64,000 bases of DNA from Streptomyces sp. NBC_01306. GTDB lineage: Bacteria; Actinomycetota; Actinomycetes; Streptomycetales; Streptomycetaceae. Position numbers and translations under genes: made by a program. This document shows positions 17,776 through 29,120 of this stretch, one piece after another (positions within the stretch are counted from its first letter, which is position 1; each line of letters opens with the position of its first letter). A model generated the notes under the pieces. The model did no database searches. It saw nothing but the letters and a program-made list of their open reading frames with translations, and had not been told where the DNA came from. The stretch is from NCBI RefSeq assembly GCF_026340465.1, contig NZ_JAPEPC010000001.1, positions 6,310,501 to 6,374,500 on the forward strand. The letters are read 5' to 3'.

Positions 17776-17850
17776 CCCTTCCGTGACAGAGAGAGTTCCC
17801 GCGACACAGGAGGGTTCCCGCGACGCAGGAGGCTTTCCGCGACGCGGGAG
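17776..17850 (+). repeat. 19-bp-period repeat in the leader of the UvrA-like gene
   Basis: Three clear copies start at 17795, 17814 and 17833 with the pattern GTTCCCGCGACGCAGGAG, and a more diverged copy starts at 17776. Each copy ends in GGAG, so the leader carries several ribosome-binding-site-like sequences that are not followed by a start codon. Confidence 0.7.
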
Positions 17851-17946
17851 AGCCGCACTGCCCGACCGGAGCGGGTCCGGCCGGGCCGGGTGACACGGCG
17901 GAGACCGCGAGGGCGGCCCCGCCCGACAGATGGAGAGACGACACAC

Positions 17947-20328
<2,382 letters not shown>

Positions 20329-20346
20329 CGGCCCCGGCCGCTGCCC

Positions 20347-20385
20347 GGCCTCTCCGGTGCCCGGGCCGGGGGCACCGGAGAGGCC
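20347..20385. terminator. bidirectional hairpin terminator
   Basis: A perfect 16-bp stem (arms 20347-20362 and 20370-20385, GGCCTCTCCGGTGCCC) with a 7-base loop separates the convergent UvrA-like and YCII genes. Confidence 0.85.
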
Positions 20386-20413
20386 CCGGGAGGTCTCCTG
20401 CTCTCCTGCGAGG

Positions 20414-20821
20414 TCACTCCGTGCCGGTGGGCGGCTCGGTCAGGAACGGGCGCAGTTCGAGCCACTCGTGGATCGGCTTTCCGCCCGCCCCGGGGGCGGC
20501 CGACAGCTCCCCGGCCAGCTCGACGGCGCGCTCGTAGCCGGCGACGTCGATCACCATCCAGCCCGCGATGAGGTCCTTGGTCTCGGCGAACGGGCCGTCG
20601 GTGACCGGCGGGCGGCCCTCGCCGTCGTACCGGACGAACGTCCCCCCGGGGGCGAGCGCCTGACCGTCGACGAACTCGCCGGTCTTCTCCAGCCGGGCCG
20701 CGAAGTCGTTCATGTACTGGATGTGCGCCGATACCTCTTCCGGTGTCCACTGGTCCATGGGCACGTCGTTGACCGCAGCCGGAGCGCCGCGGTAGTGCTT
20801 GAGCAGCAGGTACTTCGCCAT
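20414..20821 (-). CDS. YCII/DGPF-domain protein
   Basis: The 135-residue protein has the DGPF motif (VTDGPFAETKDLIAGWMVI) of the YCII-related family, often annotated PhnB-like or linked to sigma factors of the SigJ type. The N terminus MAKYLLLKHYRGAPAAV is typical. The start ATG 20821 follows AGGAG. No ECF sigma gene is adjacent, and the biochemical role of the family is not settled. Confidence 0.85.
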   Translation of the reverse strand: MAKYLLLKHYRGAPAAVNDVPMDQWTPEEVSAHIQYMNDFAARLEKTGEFVDGQALAPGGTFVRYDGEGRPPVTDGPFAETKDLIAGWMVIDVAGYERAVELAGELSAAPGAGGKPIHEWLELRPFLTEPPTGTE

Positions 20822-21010
20822 GGTTTCTCTCCTCGGTGCTGGTGCGGCCCATTCTGGCCGCGTTCGCCGTTGGGGGCGCGTTCACTGCTGGGACGGAGCG
20901 GGTCATGAGTTCTCGACATCGCCGCCCGGATTTTTTTCGCTGATTTTCGACGGCCCCAACCCGACGGCCCCAACTCGATGCCCCCAACGGTCGGTGCCTT
21001 CGGGCATCCT

Positions 21011-21045
21011 TTGCATAAAAGTGCAGTATTGCGTATAGTCATGCC
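21011..21045 (+). promoter_or_regulatory. argC promoter with overlapping ARG boxes
   Basis: TTGCAT (21011-21016), a 17-base spacer and TATAGT (21034-21039) form a good housekeeping promoter. The same bases carry two ARG-box-like sites, TGCATAAAAGTGCA (21012-21025) and GCGTATAGTCATGC (21031-21044). ArgR bound here would cover both -35 and -10. Confidence 0.75.
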
Positions 21046-21063
21046 ATCGACGAGGAGGTTTCG

Positions 21064-22092
21064 GTGGCGGTACGTGCAGCGGTGGCAGGGGCAAGCGGAT
21101 ACGCCGGCGGGGAACTCCTCCGCCTGCTGCTGGGCCACCCGGATGTCGAGATCGGTGCGCTCACCGGCAACACCAACGCGGGTCAGGCGCTCGGCGCCCT
21201 CCAGCCGCATCTGCGGCCGCTGGCCGGGCGCGTGCTCCAGCCGACCACAGCGGACGTTCTCGCAGGTCACGACGTTGTCTTTCTGGCGCTGCCGCACGGG
21301 CAGTCCGCCGCCGTCGCCGACCAGCTCGGTGACGATGTCCTCGTCGTCGACATGGGCGCCGACTTCCGGCTGAAGGACGCCGGGGACTGGGAGCGGTTCT
21401 ACGGCTCCCCGCACGCCGGGACCTGGCCGTACGGTCTGCCCGAGCTGCCCGGCGGGCGGACCGCCCTCGCCGGGTCGAAGCGGATCGCCGTCCCCGGCTG
21501 CTATCCGACAGCGGTGTCCCTCGCGCTCTTCCCGGCGTACGCGGCCGGCCTCGCCGAGCCCGAAGCGGTGATCGTCGCCGCCTCCGGTACATCCGGCGCG
21601 GGCAAGGCGGCCAAGCCGCACCTGCTCGGCTCCGAGGTGATGGGCTCGATGTCGCCGTACGGGGTCGGCGGCGGCCACCGGCACACCCCCGAGATGATCC
21701 AGAACCTCAGCGCGGCGGCCGGCGAGCCGGTCACCGTCTCGTTCACGCCGACCCTCGCGCCCATGCCGCGCGGCATCCTCGCCACCTGCACCGCGAAGGC
21801 GAAGCCCGGTGTGAGCGCCGAGACGGTCCGTGCGGCGTACGGCAAGGCCCTCGCGGACGAGCCGTTCACCGAGCTGCTGCCCGAGGGGCAGTGGCCGTCG
21901 ACCGGCGCCGTGTACGGCTCCAACGCGGTGCAGATCCAGGTCGCGTACGACGAAGCCGCCGGCCGGATCGTCGCCATCAGCGCCATCGACAACCTCACCA
22001 AGGGCACCGCGGGCGGCGCCTTGCAGAGCATGAACATCGCACTCGGACTCCCCGAGGACCGAGGGCTTTCCACGATCGGACTGGCGCCGTGA
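21064..22092 (+). CDS. argC: N-acetyl-gamma-glutamyl-phosphate reductase
   Basis: ArgC reduces N-acetylglutamyl-5-phosphate to the semialdehyde with NADPH, the third step of arginine synthesis. The 342-residue protein starts with the Rossmann motif GASGYAGGELLRLLLGHP. The catalytic cysteine lies in AVPGCYPTAVSLAL and the paired histidine in GVGGGHRHTPEM. The start is GTG at 21064, five bases after GAGGAGG. It is the first gene of argCJBDR and carries an ArgR-type promoter. Confidence 0.98.
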   Translation: MAVRAAVAGASGYAGGELLRLLLGHPDVEIGALTGNTNAGQALGALQPHLRPLAGRVLQPTTADVLAGHDVVFLALPHGQSAAVADQLGDDVLVVDMGADFRLKDAGDWERFYGSPHAGTWPYGLPELPGGRTALAGSKRIAVPGCYPTAVSLALFPAYAAGLAEPEAVIVAASGTSGAGKAAKPHLLGSEVMGSMSPYGVGGGHRHTPEMIQNLSAAAGEPVTVSFTPTLAPMPRGILATCTAKAKPGVSAETVRAAYGKALADEPFTELLPEGQWPSTGAVYGSNAVQIQVAYDEAAGRIVAISAIDNLTKGTAGGALQSMNIALGLPEDRGLSTIGLAP

Positions 22093-22150
22093 GCGGCGCA
22101 GGCACAGACACCGGCCGGCACGTACGTACAGAGGCGAACGAGGAGATGCA

Positions 22151-23302
22151 GTGAGCGTCACGGCAGCGAAGGGATTCACGGCAGCGGGCATCGCCGCCGG
22201 AATCAAGGAGAGCGGCGGACCGGACCTGGCCCTCGTGGTCAACGCCGGCCCCCGGCTGGCCGCCGCGGGAGTCTTCACCTCCAACCGCGTCAAGGCCGCA
22301 CCGGTCCTCTGGTCCGAGCAGGTAATCAAGGGCGGGACCGTCGGCGCCGTGGTCCTCAACTCCGGTGGCGCCAACGCCTGCACCGGACCCAGGGGCTTCC
22401 AGGACGCCCACGCCACCGCCGAGAAGGCGGCCGATGTCCTCGGCGGCAACGCGGGCGAGGTCGCGGTCGCGTCGACCGGGCTCATCGGTCTGCCGCTGCC
22501 CATGGGCAAACTGCTGCCCGGCATCGAGCGGGCCGCCGCCGAACTCTCCCCGCACGGCGGCGAGAAGGCCGCCATCGCCATCAAGACCACCGACACCGTC
22601 CACAAGACGGCCGTCGCGGGCGGGGACGGCTGGAGCGTCGGCGGGATGGCCAAGGGTGCGGGCATGCTCGCCCCCGGCCTCGCCACCATGCTCGTGGTGC
22701 TCACCACCGACGCCGACCTGGACAGCCCGGTGCTGGACCGGGCGCTGCGCGCCGCCACCCGCACGACGTTCGACCGGGTCGACTCCGACGGCTGCATGTC
22801 CACCAACGACACCGTGCTGCTGCTCGCCTCCGGTGCCTCCGAAGTGGTGCCCGGTGAGGAGGAGTTCGCCGAGGCCGTCCGTACGGTCTGCGCCGACCTG
22901 GCCCGCCAGCTGATCGGCGACGCGGAAGGCGCCAGCAAGGACATCCGGATCGAGGTGGTCAACGCCGCGACCGAGGACGACGCCGTCGAGGTGGGCCGCT
23001 CCATCGCCCGTAACAACCTGCTGAAGTGCGCCATCCACGGGGAGGACCCCAACTGGGGCCGGGTGCTCTCCGCGATCGGCACCACGTCCGCCGCCTTCGA
23101 GCCCGACGAGCTCAACGTCGCCATCAACGGCGTCTGGGTCTGCAAGAAGGGCTCCGTCGGCGAGGACCGCGACCTGGTCGACATGCGGTACCGCGAGGTC
23201 GCCATCACCGCGGACCTGGCGGCGGGCAGCGAGTCGGCCGTGATCTGGGCCAACGACCTCACCGCCGACTACGTCCACGAGAACAGCGCGTACAGCTCAT
23301 GA
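22151..23302 (+). CDS. argJ: bifunctional ornithine acetyltransferase / N-acetylglutamate synthase
   Basis: ArgJ moves the acetyl group from N-acetylornithine to glutamate, making the arginine pathway cyclic; bifunctional forms also use acetyl-CoA. The 383-residue precursor contains the self-cleavage site in KGAGMLAPGLATMLVVLTT, where the Thr becomes the nucleophile of the beta chain. The C terminus has NWGRVLSAIG. The start GTG 22151 follows AGGAG at 22141-22145. There are 58 bases after argC. Four bases overlap argB. Confidence 0.97.
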   Translation: MSVTAAKGFTAAGIAAGIKESGGPDLALVVNAGPRLAAAGVFTSNRVKAAPVLWSEQVIKGGTVGAVVLNSGGANACTGPRGFQDAHATAEKAADVLGGNAGEVAVASTGLIGLPLPMGKLLPGIERAAAELSPHGGEKAAIAIKTTDTVHKTAVAGGDGWSVGGMAKGAGMLAPGLATMLVVLTTDADLDSPVLDRALRAATRTTFDRVDSDGCMSTNDTVLLLASGASEVVPGEEEFAEAVRTVCADLARQLIGDAEGASKDIRIEVVNAATEDDAVEVGRSIARNNLLKCAIHGEDPNWGRVLSAIGTTSAAFEPDELNVAINGVWVCKKGSVGEDRDLVDMRYREVAITADLAAGSESAVIWANDLTADYVHENSAYSS

Positions 23303-24222
23303 GCACCCGCAAGCACACCGCGCTCCCCAAGGCGCAGACCCTCATCGAGGCGCTGCCCTGGCTGACCCGCCACCACGGCAAGACCGTCGTCATCAAGTTC
23401 GGCGGCAACGCCATGGTCGACGAGGAGCTGAAGGCCGCCTTCGCCCAGGACGTGGTCTTCCTGCGGCACGCAGGACTCAAGCCGGTCGTCGTCCACGGCG
23501 GCGGCCCGCAGATCAGCGCACAGCTCGACCGGCACGGTCTGGTCAGCGAGTTCAAGGCCGGGCTGCGGGTGACGACGCCCGAGGCGATGGACGTCGTACG
23601 GATGGTCCTCGCGGGCCAGGTGCAGCGCGAACTCGTCGGACTGCTCAACCAGCACGGCCCGTTCGCGGTCGGCATGACCGGCGAGGACGCGAACACGATC
23701 ACCGCCGTCCAGCACTTCCCGCAGATCGACGGCGAGGCCGTCGACATCGGCCGGGTCGGCGAGATCACCGGGATCGACATCGGCGCGATCGAGGCGCTGC
23801 TCGCCGACGGCCGCATCCCCGTCGTCTCCTCGATCGCCCGCAGCGCCGATGACAACCACGTCTTCAACGTCAACGCCGACACCGCGGCCGCCGCACTGGC
23901 CGCAGCGCTGAACGCCGAGACGCTGATGGTCCTCACCGACGTCGAGGGCCTCTACGAGGACTGGCCCCACAGCGACGAGGTCATCAGCAGGCTCACGGCC
24001 AAGCAACTGGAGAAGCTCCTTCCCGAGCTGGCCAGCGGCATGGTCCCCAAGATGCAGGGCTGCCTCTTCGCCGTACGCAACGGCGTCACCACCGCCCGCG
24101 TCATCGACGGGCGGGTCCAGCACTCGATCCTGCTGGAGATCTTCACCGATGAGGGAATCGGCACGATGGTCGTGCCGGACACCGAGACGGAATCCACCGG
24201 CGCCACCGAGGGGGAGTCATGA
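23299..24222 (+). CDS. argB: acetylglutamate kinase
   Basis: ArgB phosphorylates N-acetylglutamate, the controlled step of the pathway in organisms with ArgJ, where it is commonly inhibited by arginine. The 307-residue protein belongs to the amino acid kinase family, with the Lys/Gly motif VVIKFGGNAMVD, the substrate loop VVHGGGPQIS and the ATP-site region NVNADTAAAALAAAL. The extended N-terminal helix before FGG (about 1-30) is the form found in arginine-sensitive hexameric enzymes. The ATG at 23299 overlaps the argJ stop (ATGA), and the gene likewise overlaps argD. Confidence 0.97.
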   Translation: MSTRKHTALPKAQTLIEALPWLTRHHGKTVVIKFGGNAMVDEELKAAFAQDVVFLRHAGLKPVVVHGGGPQISAQLDRHGLVSEFKAGLRVTTPEAMDVVRMVLAGQVQRELVGLLNQHGPFAVGMTGEDANTITAVQHFPQIDGEAVDIGRVGEITGIDIGAIEALLADGRIPVVSSIARSADDNHVFNVNADTAAAALAAALNAETLMVLTDVEGLYEDWPHSDEVISRLTAKQLEKLLPELASGMVPKMQGCLFAVRNGVTTARVIDGRVQHSILLEIFTDEGIGTMVVPDTETESTGATEGES

Positions 24223-25403
24223 GCAACCAGGAACTCGCACAGCGCTGGCAGGGCGCTCTGATGGACAACTACGGCACGCCGAAGCTCTCCCTGGTACGCG
24301 GCGAGGGCGCCACCGTGTGGGACGCCGACGGCACCGCGTACACCGACTTCGTCGGCGGCATCGCGGTCAACGCCCTCGGCCACGCCCACCCCGCGGTCGT
24401 CGAGGCCGTCTCGCGGCAGATCGCCTCGCTCGGCCATGTCTCCAACCTCTACATCGCCGAACCGCCCGTCGCGCTCGCCGAACGGCTGCTCCAGGTCTTC
24501 GGCCGCGCGGGCCGCGTGTACTTCGCCAACTCGGGGGCCGAGGCCAACGAGGCGGTCTTCAAGATCGGCCGGCTCACCGGGCGTACGCACATGGTCGCCA
24601 CCCAGGGCGCCTTCCACGGCCGGACCATGGGCGCGCTCTCGCTCACCGGGCAGCCCGCCAAGCAGAACGGCTTCGAGCCACTGCCCGGTGTGGTCACCCA
24701 TGTTCCGTACGGCGACGCGGAAGCCCTGCGCGCGGTCGTCACGGAGAACACCGCCTTCGTCATCATCGAACCGGTCCAGGGTGAGAACGGCGCAGTCGTC
24801 CCGCCCGCGGACTACCTCAGGGCCGCCCGGGAGATCACCCGCGCCACCGGCACACTGCTGGTGCTCGACGAGGTGCAGACGGGGATCGGGCGCACCGGCC
24901 ATTGGTTCGAGTACCAGGCGCACGAAGGGGTCGACCCCGATGTCGTCACGCTCGCCAAGGGCCTCGGCGGCGGGCTCCCGCTGGGCGCGGCCGTGGCGTT
25001 CGGGGCGGCTGCCGAACTGCTGCACCCCGGTCAGCACGGCTCCACCTTCGGCGGCAACCCGGTGGCGTGCGCCGCCGGACTCGCCGTGCTCGACACGATC
25101 GCGGCGGACGGAATCCTCGACCGGGTGAAGCGCACGGGCGAGAAGCTGCGCACCGGAATCGAGGCGCTGGGGCACCCGCTGGTCGGGCAGGTCCGCGGTG
25201 CCGGACTGCTGCTGGGTATCGTGCTCACCGAGTCCCGCGCGCACCGGGTGCAGCAGGCGGCTCAGGACGCAGGCTTCCTGGTGAACGTGACCGGCCCCGA
25301 TGTCGTACGGCTGATGCCGCCGCTGATCATCGGTGACCGCGACGTGGACGCGTTCCTTCAGGCGCTGCCCGGCGTTCTCGACCAGGCCAACGGGGAAGAG
25401 TGA
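24219..25403 (+). CDS. argD: acetylornithine aminotransferase
   Basis: ArgD converts N-acetylglutamate semialdehyde to N-acetylornithine using PLP and glutamate. The 394-residue class III aminotransferase has FANSGAEANEAVFKIGR, the aspartate motif LLVLDEVQTGIGRTG and the PLP lysine in VVTLAKGLGGGLPLGA. Translation is coupled to argB by an ATGA overlap. It is followed by argR after 19 bases. Confidence 0.97.
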   Translation: MSNQELAQRWQGALMDNYGTPKLSLVRGEGATVWDADGTAYTDFVGGIAVNALGHAHPAVVEAVSRQIASLGHVSNLYIAEPPVALAERLLQVFGRAGRVYFANSGAEANEAVFKIGRLTGRTHMVATQGAFHGRTMGALSLTGQPAKQNGFEPLPGVVTHVPYGDAEALRAVVTENTAFVIIEPVQGENGAVVPPADYLRAAREITRATGTLLVLDEVQTGIGRTGHWFEYQAHEGVDPDVVTLAKGLGGGLPLGAAVAFGAAAELLHPGQHGSTFGGNPVACAAGLAVLDTIAADGILDRVKRTGEKLRTGIEALGHPLVGQVRGAGLLLGIVLTESRAHRVQQAAQDAGFLVNVTGPDVVRLMPPLIIGDRDVDAFLQALPGVLDQANGEE

Positions 25404-25422
25404 TCCGCAGAGTGAGGCGACG

Positions 25423-25980
25423 ATGACCGAGGCGCAGCAGACCGAGCACGAGGCGCAGGACACCGAGCACGGCGGGCCGTCGGTCCCGCAGACCCGGACC
25501 GCACGCCACCGCCGGATCGTGGACATCCTCAACCGGCAGCCGGTGCGCTCGCAGAGCCAGCTCGCCAGGCTCCTCGCCGACGACGGGCTGAGCGTCACCC
25601 AGGCGACGCTCTCCCGCGATCTCGACGAACTGGGCGCCGTGAAGATCCGCAACACCGGTGGTGAGCTGATCTACGCGGTGCCCAGCGAGGGCGGCTACCG
25701 CACCCCCCACGCGCCGCTCGGCGAGTCCGCCAAGGAGGAGCGGATGCGCAGGCTCTCCTCCGAGCTGCTGATCTCGGCGGAGGCTTCGGCCAATCTGGTC
25801 GTGCTGCGCACCCCGCCGGGCGCCGCCCAGTTCCTCGCATCGGCCATCGACCAGGCCGAACTGCACGACATCCTCGGCACGATCGCCGGGGACGACACGC
25901 TGATGCTGATCAGCCGGGACCCGGCGGGCGGTCAGGCACTCGCGGACCATCTCCTGCGGCTGGCGCAGAACCCGCGCTGA
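25423..25980 (+). CDS. argR: arginine repressor
   Basis: ArgR is the arginine-responsive hexameric repressor of the arg genes. The 185-residue protein has an unusually long N-terminal acidic tail (about 1-24, many Glu and Gln), then the winged helix (RHRRIVDILNRQPVRSQSQL followed by SVTQATLSRDLDELGAVKI), then the oligomerisation and arginine-binding domain with GTIAGDDTLMLISRD. It is the last gene of argCJBDR, so it is autoregulated through the argC promoter. It is expected to bind the ARG boxes ahead of argC and argG. The start ATG 25423 is preceded by GAGG. Confidence 0.96.
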   Translation: MTEAQQTEHEAQDTEHGGPSVPQTRTARHRRIVDILNRQPVRSQSQLARLLADDGLSVTQATLSRDLDELGAVKIRNTGGELIYAVPSEGGYRTPHAPLGESAKEERMRRLSSELLISAEASANLVVLRTPPGAAQFLASAIDQAELHDILGTIAGDDTLMLISRDPAGGQALADHLLRLAQNPR

Positions 25981-26016
25981 GCACCCGCGGCCCCGGCCGG
26001 ATGCTTCTTCTCGGTT

Positions 26017-26058
26017 CCGTCAGTGACGGGCCGTCAGTGACAGGCCGTCAGTAACGGG
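26017..26058. repeat. three tandem 14-bp palindromic units
   Basis: Units at 26017-26030, 26031-26044 and 26045-26058 follow CCGTCAGTGACGGG. Each unit is itself an inverted repeat (CCGTCA, G, TGACGG). The third unit overlaps the stop codon of the minus-strand L,D-transpeptidase gene. The array may act as a terminator for both converging transcripts. Confidence 0.8.
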
Positions 26059-26749
26059 TCAGGGCTGTCGGCCCGGACCGGGTGCCGATCGCGATGTGCG
26101 GTCGGCTCCCGGGGGCGGCCCAGGTGAGGATACGGTCGATCGCGGCCGCCGGTACGGACACACAACCGTCGGTCGCGCCACTGCCGTTGACATGCAGGAA
26201 GATCCCGGCGCCCCGTTCGTGCACCGGCCGGGCGTAGTTGAAGCCGATGACGAGCGCCCGGGCGTACTGCGTCGGATAGGTGATCAGCCGCTCCGCGTCA
26301 CTGGCCCGGCAGTCCGCGGGCAGCGGGTCCACCCAGCGGTTGTACGCACGGGACGCGTTGTCCTCGCACCACCAGGAACTCCCGTTGACCGCCCGGTAGG
26401 GGTAACGGGTCCCGGCGGGGGCCGCCTTGATCCCGAACGCGTACGGCAGGTCGTAGATGCCGGTGGGTGTGGTGGCCGTGCCCTGTCTGCGCGTCGCGCC
26501 GTCGGCCAGCCCCTTGGAGCCGAAGCGGGCCGGTGACGAGCCGGCCTCGCGCCAGGTGCCGTCGCGCAGGTCCCACCAGCTCAGCGTGCCGGTGGTGGAG
26601 TGCAGGGTCGCGGCCTCCACGGTGATCAGCTGGGAGCCGCCGCCGGTGTCGGCGAGCTGTCCGGGCAGCGGACCGTCACCGGCGGGAAGGGCCGCGAGGG
26701 AACCCGCGACGGCCAGCAGAACCGAACCTGCCACCAGGAATCTGCGCAT
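26048..26749 (-). CDS. exported L,D-transpeptidase-fold (YkuD-like) protein
   Basis: The 233-residue protein has a signal peptide (MRRFLVAGSVLLAVAGSLAA) and a domain resembling the YkuD catalytic core, ending in FLHVNGSGATDGCVSVP. His186 and Cys196 are in the places of the catalytic pair, with the Gly-Cys-Val pattern of L,D-transpeptidases and related murein or exopolysaccharide-linked enzymes. It may crosslink peptidoglycan or attach proteins, but many Streptomyces homologues of this type are uncharacterised. The start at 26749 is chosen because the signal peptide begins there; 20 more codons are open upstream. Confidence 0.8.
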   Translation of the reverse strand: MRRFLVAGSVLLAVAGSLAALPAGDGPLPGQLADTGGGSQLITVEAATLHSTTGTLSWWDLRDGTWREAGSSPARFGSKGLADGATRRQGTATTPTGIYDLPYAFGIKAAPAGTRYPYRAVNGSSWWCEDNASRAYNRWVDPLPADCRASDAERLITYPTQYARALVIGFNYARPVHERGAGIFLHVNGSGATDGCVSVPAAAIDRILTWAAPGSRPHIAIGTRSGPTALTRY

Positions 26750-26872
26750 GGTCCGGACGGTACGCGGCGGCCGGCCGGCCCGCCCGCGCTGTTGCTCCGT
26801 ACGGCCCACCGGCAGTGCCCGGGCGGTCGGCGGCGGCCCCGGCGCGAGACCGTGAGCGGGCAGGTGGCCGGC

Positions 26873-27838
26873 TCAGGGTGTCGAGTCGCGGCTCGCGACC
26901 AGTGCGTCGATCAGGCCGAGCCCCTCGCCGCGGTGCCGGTCGATGGCGCGGTACCAGGTGCTCAGTGCCTCCTGGACATCGGTCATGAACTGCCGTGCGG
27001 CCGGGGCGAGTCCGCCGGTACGGTGCACCACGCCGAACCGGGCTTCGATGGCCGGCACCGTTTCGAGTACGCCGGCTCCCGCGTCCAGGGCGGTCAGGCA
27101 CATCCGCAGGGGAAGGAACGCCTGGAACCCGGACCGGAGCACGAACGTGAGCTGCGCGGACCGGCTGGGCACGGTGGCCCCGATCGTCGCGTCGACGCCG
27201 TTCGCGGTCAGGGCGCGCTGGATGGCGTCCTCCTCGTGCCTGGGTACCTGCCGGCAGACCAGCGGGAGATCGCCGATGCGGGCCAGTTCGATCGCCGCCC
27301 CTCCGGGGGCGGGGCGGCTGCCGGGCGGACGTACCAGCAGGAGCCGCTGCACCCCGAGTTCGACGAACGTCAGATCGCTGCGGAGCTTCGATGCCAGCGC
27401 GAAACCCAGCTCGGCCTGGCCCTCCGCGACCGCCGCGGCCATCTCCTGCTGCGAGCCGACCTCCCGGATGACCAGCCGCACGGCGGGATGGCTGCGGGTG
27501 AAGCTGCCCGCCCAGGAGGCCACCGCCTCGCCCGACATGTCGGGGGTGCAGACCACCGTGAGCTCACCGCCCTGCACCTCCCGGGCACGCCGCATGGTGT
27601 CCTCGACGACCACCAGATCCTCCAGCACCCGGCGGGCCGGCGGCACCAGCTCAAGACCGGCCGAGGTCGGGACCAGCCGCCGTCCCGTCCGGTGGAACAG
27701 CGTCACCTTCAGCTCACGCTCCAGGGAGCGGATCGCGCTCGACAGCGAGGGCTGGGAGAGATAGAGGTGCTCCGCTGCGCGTCCGAGACCGCCCTGGTCC
27801 ACGACCGCGAGGAAGTACTCGAGTTGCCTCAGCTCCAC
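26873..27838 (-). CDS. LysR-family regulator
   Basis: The 321-residue protein has the LysR helix-turn-helix at the N terminus (MELRQLEYFLAVVDQGGLG followed by HLYLSQPSLSSAIRSLER) and a periplasmic-binding-like effector domain. The start GTG at 27838 follows AGGAGGG about nine bases ahead and gives the standard LysR beginning. It is the last gene of a minus-strand group (MFS, CoA transferase, acyl-CoA dehydrogenase) 70 bases upstream, not divergent as usual. Its C-terminal pattern WYRAIDRHRGEG followed by LIDA is shared with the LysR at 62463-63466, so the two are probably paralogues that govern related pathways. Confidence 0.9.
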   Translation of the reverse strand: MELRQLEYFLAVVDQGGLGRAAEHLYLSQPSLSSAIRSLERELKVTLFHRTGRRLVPTSAGLELVPPARRVLEDLVVVEDTMRRAREVQGGELTVVCTPDMSGEAVASWAGSFTRSHPAVRLVIREVGSQQEMAAAVAEGQAELGFALASKLRSDLTFVELGVQRLLLVRPPGSRPAPGGAAIELARIGDLPLVCRQVPRHEEDAIQRALTANGVDATIGATVPSRSAQLTFVLRSGFQAFLPLRMCLTALDAGAGVLETVPAIEARFGVVHRTGGLAPAARQFMTDVQEALSTWYRAIDRHRGEGLGLIDALVASRDSTP

Positions 27839-27908
27839 CTGTCCCTGCCCTCCTGCTGGGTTCACGGGCTCCGTCGGCCCGGCGGCCGGCGGACGGGTGC
27901 GGTGCCCC

Positions 27909-29120
27909 TCATGCCGCCCGCCTGCCGGTCACACGATAGGTGTCGGGCAGGGAGCCACAGGCCCCGACCTGGCGGGTGACCGCGCGGCCGAGGTTGCGCT
28001 CGTGGACCGGCGACGAGCCTTCGTAGATCCGCAGCGCCCGCACGTCCCGCCACATCCGGGGCACCGGGTGGTCGCCCACGATGCCCTCTCCGCCCAGGAG
28101 CTGGACGCAGCGGTCGCCGACCCGGCTCGCCATCTCCGAGGCGAACAGCTTCGCCGCGGTGATCCGGTGCCGGGGGACGGTGCCGCTGTCGAAGCTGTCC
28201 GCCGCCGCGACGGTGAGCGCGCGGGCCGCCTCCAGATCGGCGAAGCACCGGCCGAGGTCGGCCTGCACCGCGCCCAGATCCGCGAGGGGCGCCCCGAACT
28301 GCCTGCGCTCCAGCAGATGGGCCGCGGTCTCCTCCAGCATCCGGGTGGCCTGGCCCACACAGGTGGCCGCCACGTGCAGCCGGGCGTGGTTGATACCGCG
28401 CAGCGCCGCCGCGAAGCCGCCGCCGAGCGTGTCGCCCAGCAGCGCGGAACCGTCCACCTCCACCCCGGTCAGAATGATCTCGGCGACCGGGCCCTCGGCG
28501 TGCCCGTTCATCCGGGTGGCAAGCCGGGTCTCCAGGCCGGGGCTCCGGCGGGGCACCAGGAACGCGGAGACCCCGGCCGCACCTTCCTCCACGGTGCCGG
28601 TACGGGCGAACAGGAGGAGTTCGTCGGCCCAGTGGGCGTTGGTGATGTAGCGCTTGTGGCCGTCGATGACCCAGCCGCCCCCGGCCCGCCGGGCGGTCGT
28701 GGTGAGCGAGCCCGCGTCCGAGCCGGCCTCGGGCTCGGTCAGCGCGAACGCGGTGATCAGCTCACCGGCGGCCATGCCCGGCAGCATCCGCTTGTGCTGC
28801 TGCTCGGTGCCGTGGTCGAGGATGGCCTGCGAGCACAGTCCGACCACCGAGGCGAACCGGGACCGGTAGACGCAGGAGGCGCGGGTGAACTCCATGGTCA
28901 GCCGGACCTGCTGAGCCATGTTCCACTGGAGCCCGCCCAGCCGCCGCGGAATGGAAATCGCGAACAGCCCCGTGCGGGCCAGGGTCTCCATCACATGTCC
29001 CGGGACCTCCCCGGCCTCCACCATCTCCGCTTCGGCGGGGATGAGGACGTCGTCGGTGAGTTCGGCGACCCGCCCGAGGTACGCGTCGAAGTCGAGGTCG
29101 AGGACTTCACGGTCGATCAT
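27909..29120 (-). CDS. acyl-CoA dehydrogenase
   Basis: The 403-residue flavoprotein introduces a double bond into an acyl-CoA. The three ACAD domains are visible: a helical N-terminal domain, the beta domain with FALTEPEAGSDAGSLTTTA (FAD and substrate contact) and ITNAHWADELLLFA, and the C-terminal helical domain with QLLGGEGIVGDHPVPRMWRD and LRIYEGSSPVHERNLGR. The start ATG 29120 has AAGGAG ahead and overlaps the CoA-transferase stop by four bases. With CoA transferase and MFS genes it forms one operon for uptake, activation and first oxidation of an organic acid. Confidence 0.93.
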   Translation of the reverse strand: MIDREVLDLDFDAYLGRVAELTDDVLIPAEAEMVEAGEVPGHVMETLARTGLFAISIPRRLGGLQWNMAQQVRLTMEFTRASCVYRSRFASVVGLCSQAILDHGTEQQHKRMLPGMAAGELITAFALTEPEAGSDAGSLTTTARRAGGGWVIDGHKRYITNAHWADELLLFARTGTVEEGAAGVSAFLVPRRSPGLETRLATRMNGHAEGPVAEIILTGVEVDGSALLGDTLGGGFAAALRGINHARLHVAATCVGQATRMLEETAAHLLERRQFGAPLADLGAVQADLGRCFADLEAARALTVAAADSFDSGTVPRHRITAAKLFASEMASRVGDRCVQLLGGEGIVGDHPVPRMWRDVRALRIYEGSSPVHERNLGRAVTRQVGACGSLPDTYRVTGRRAA

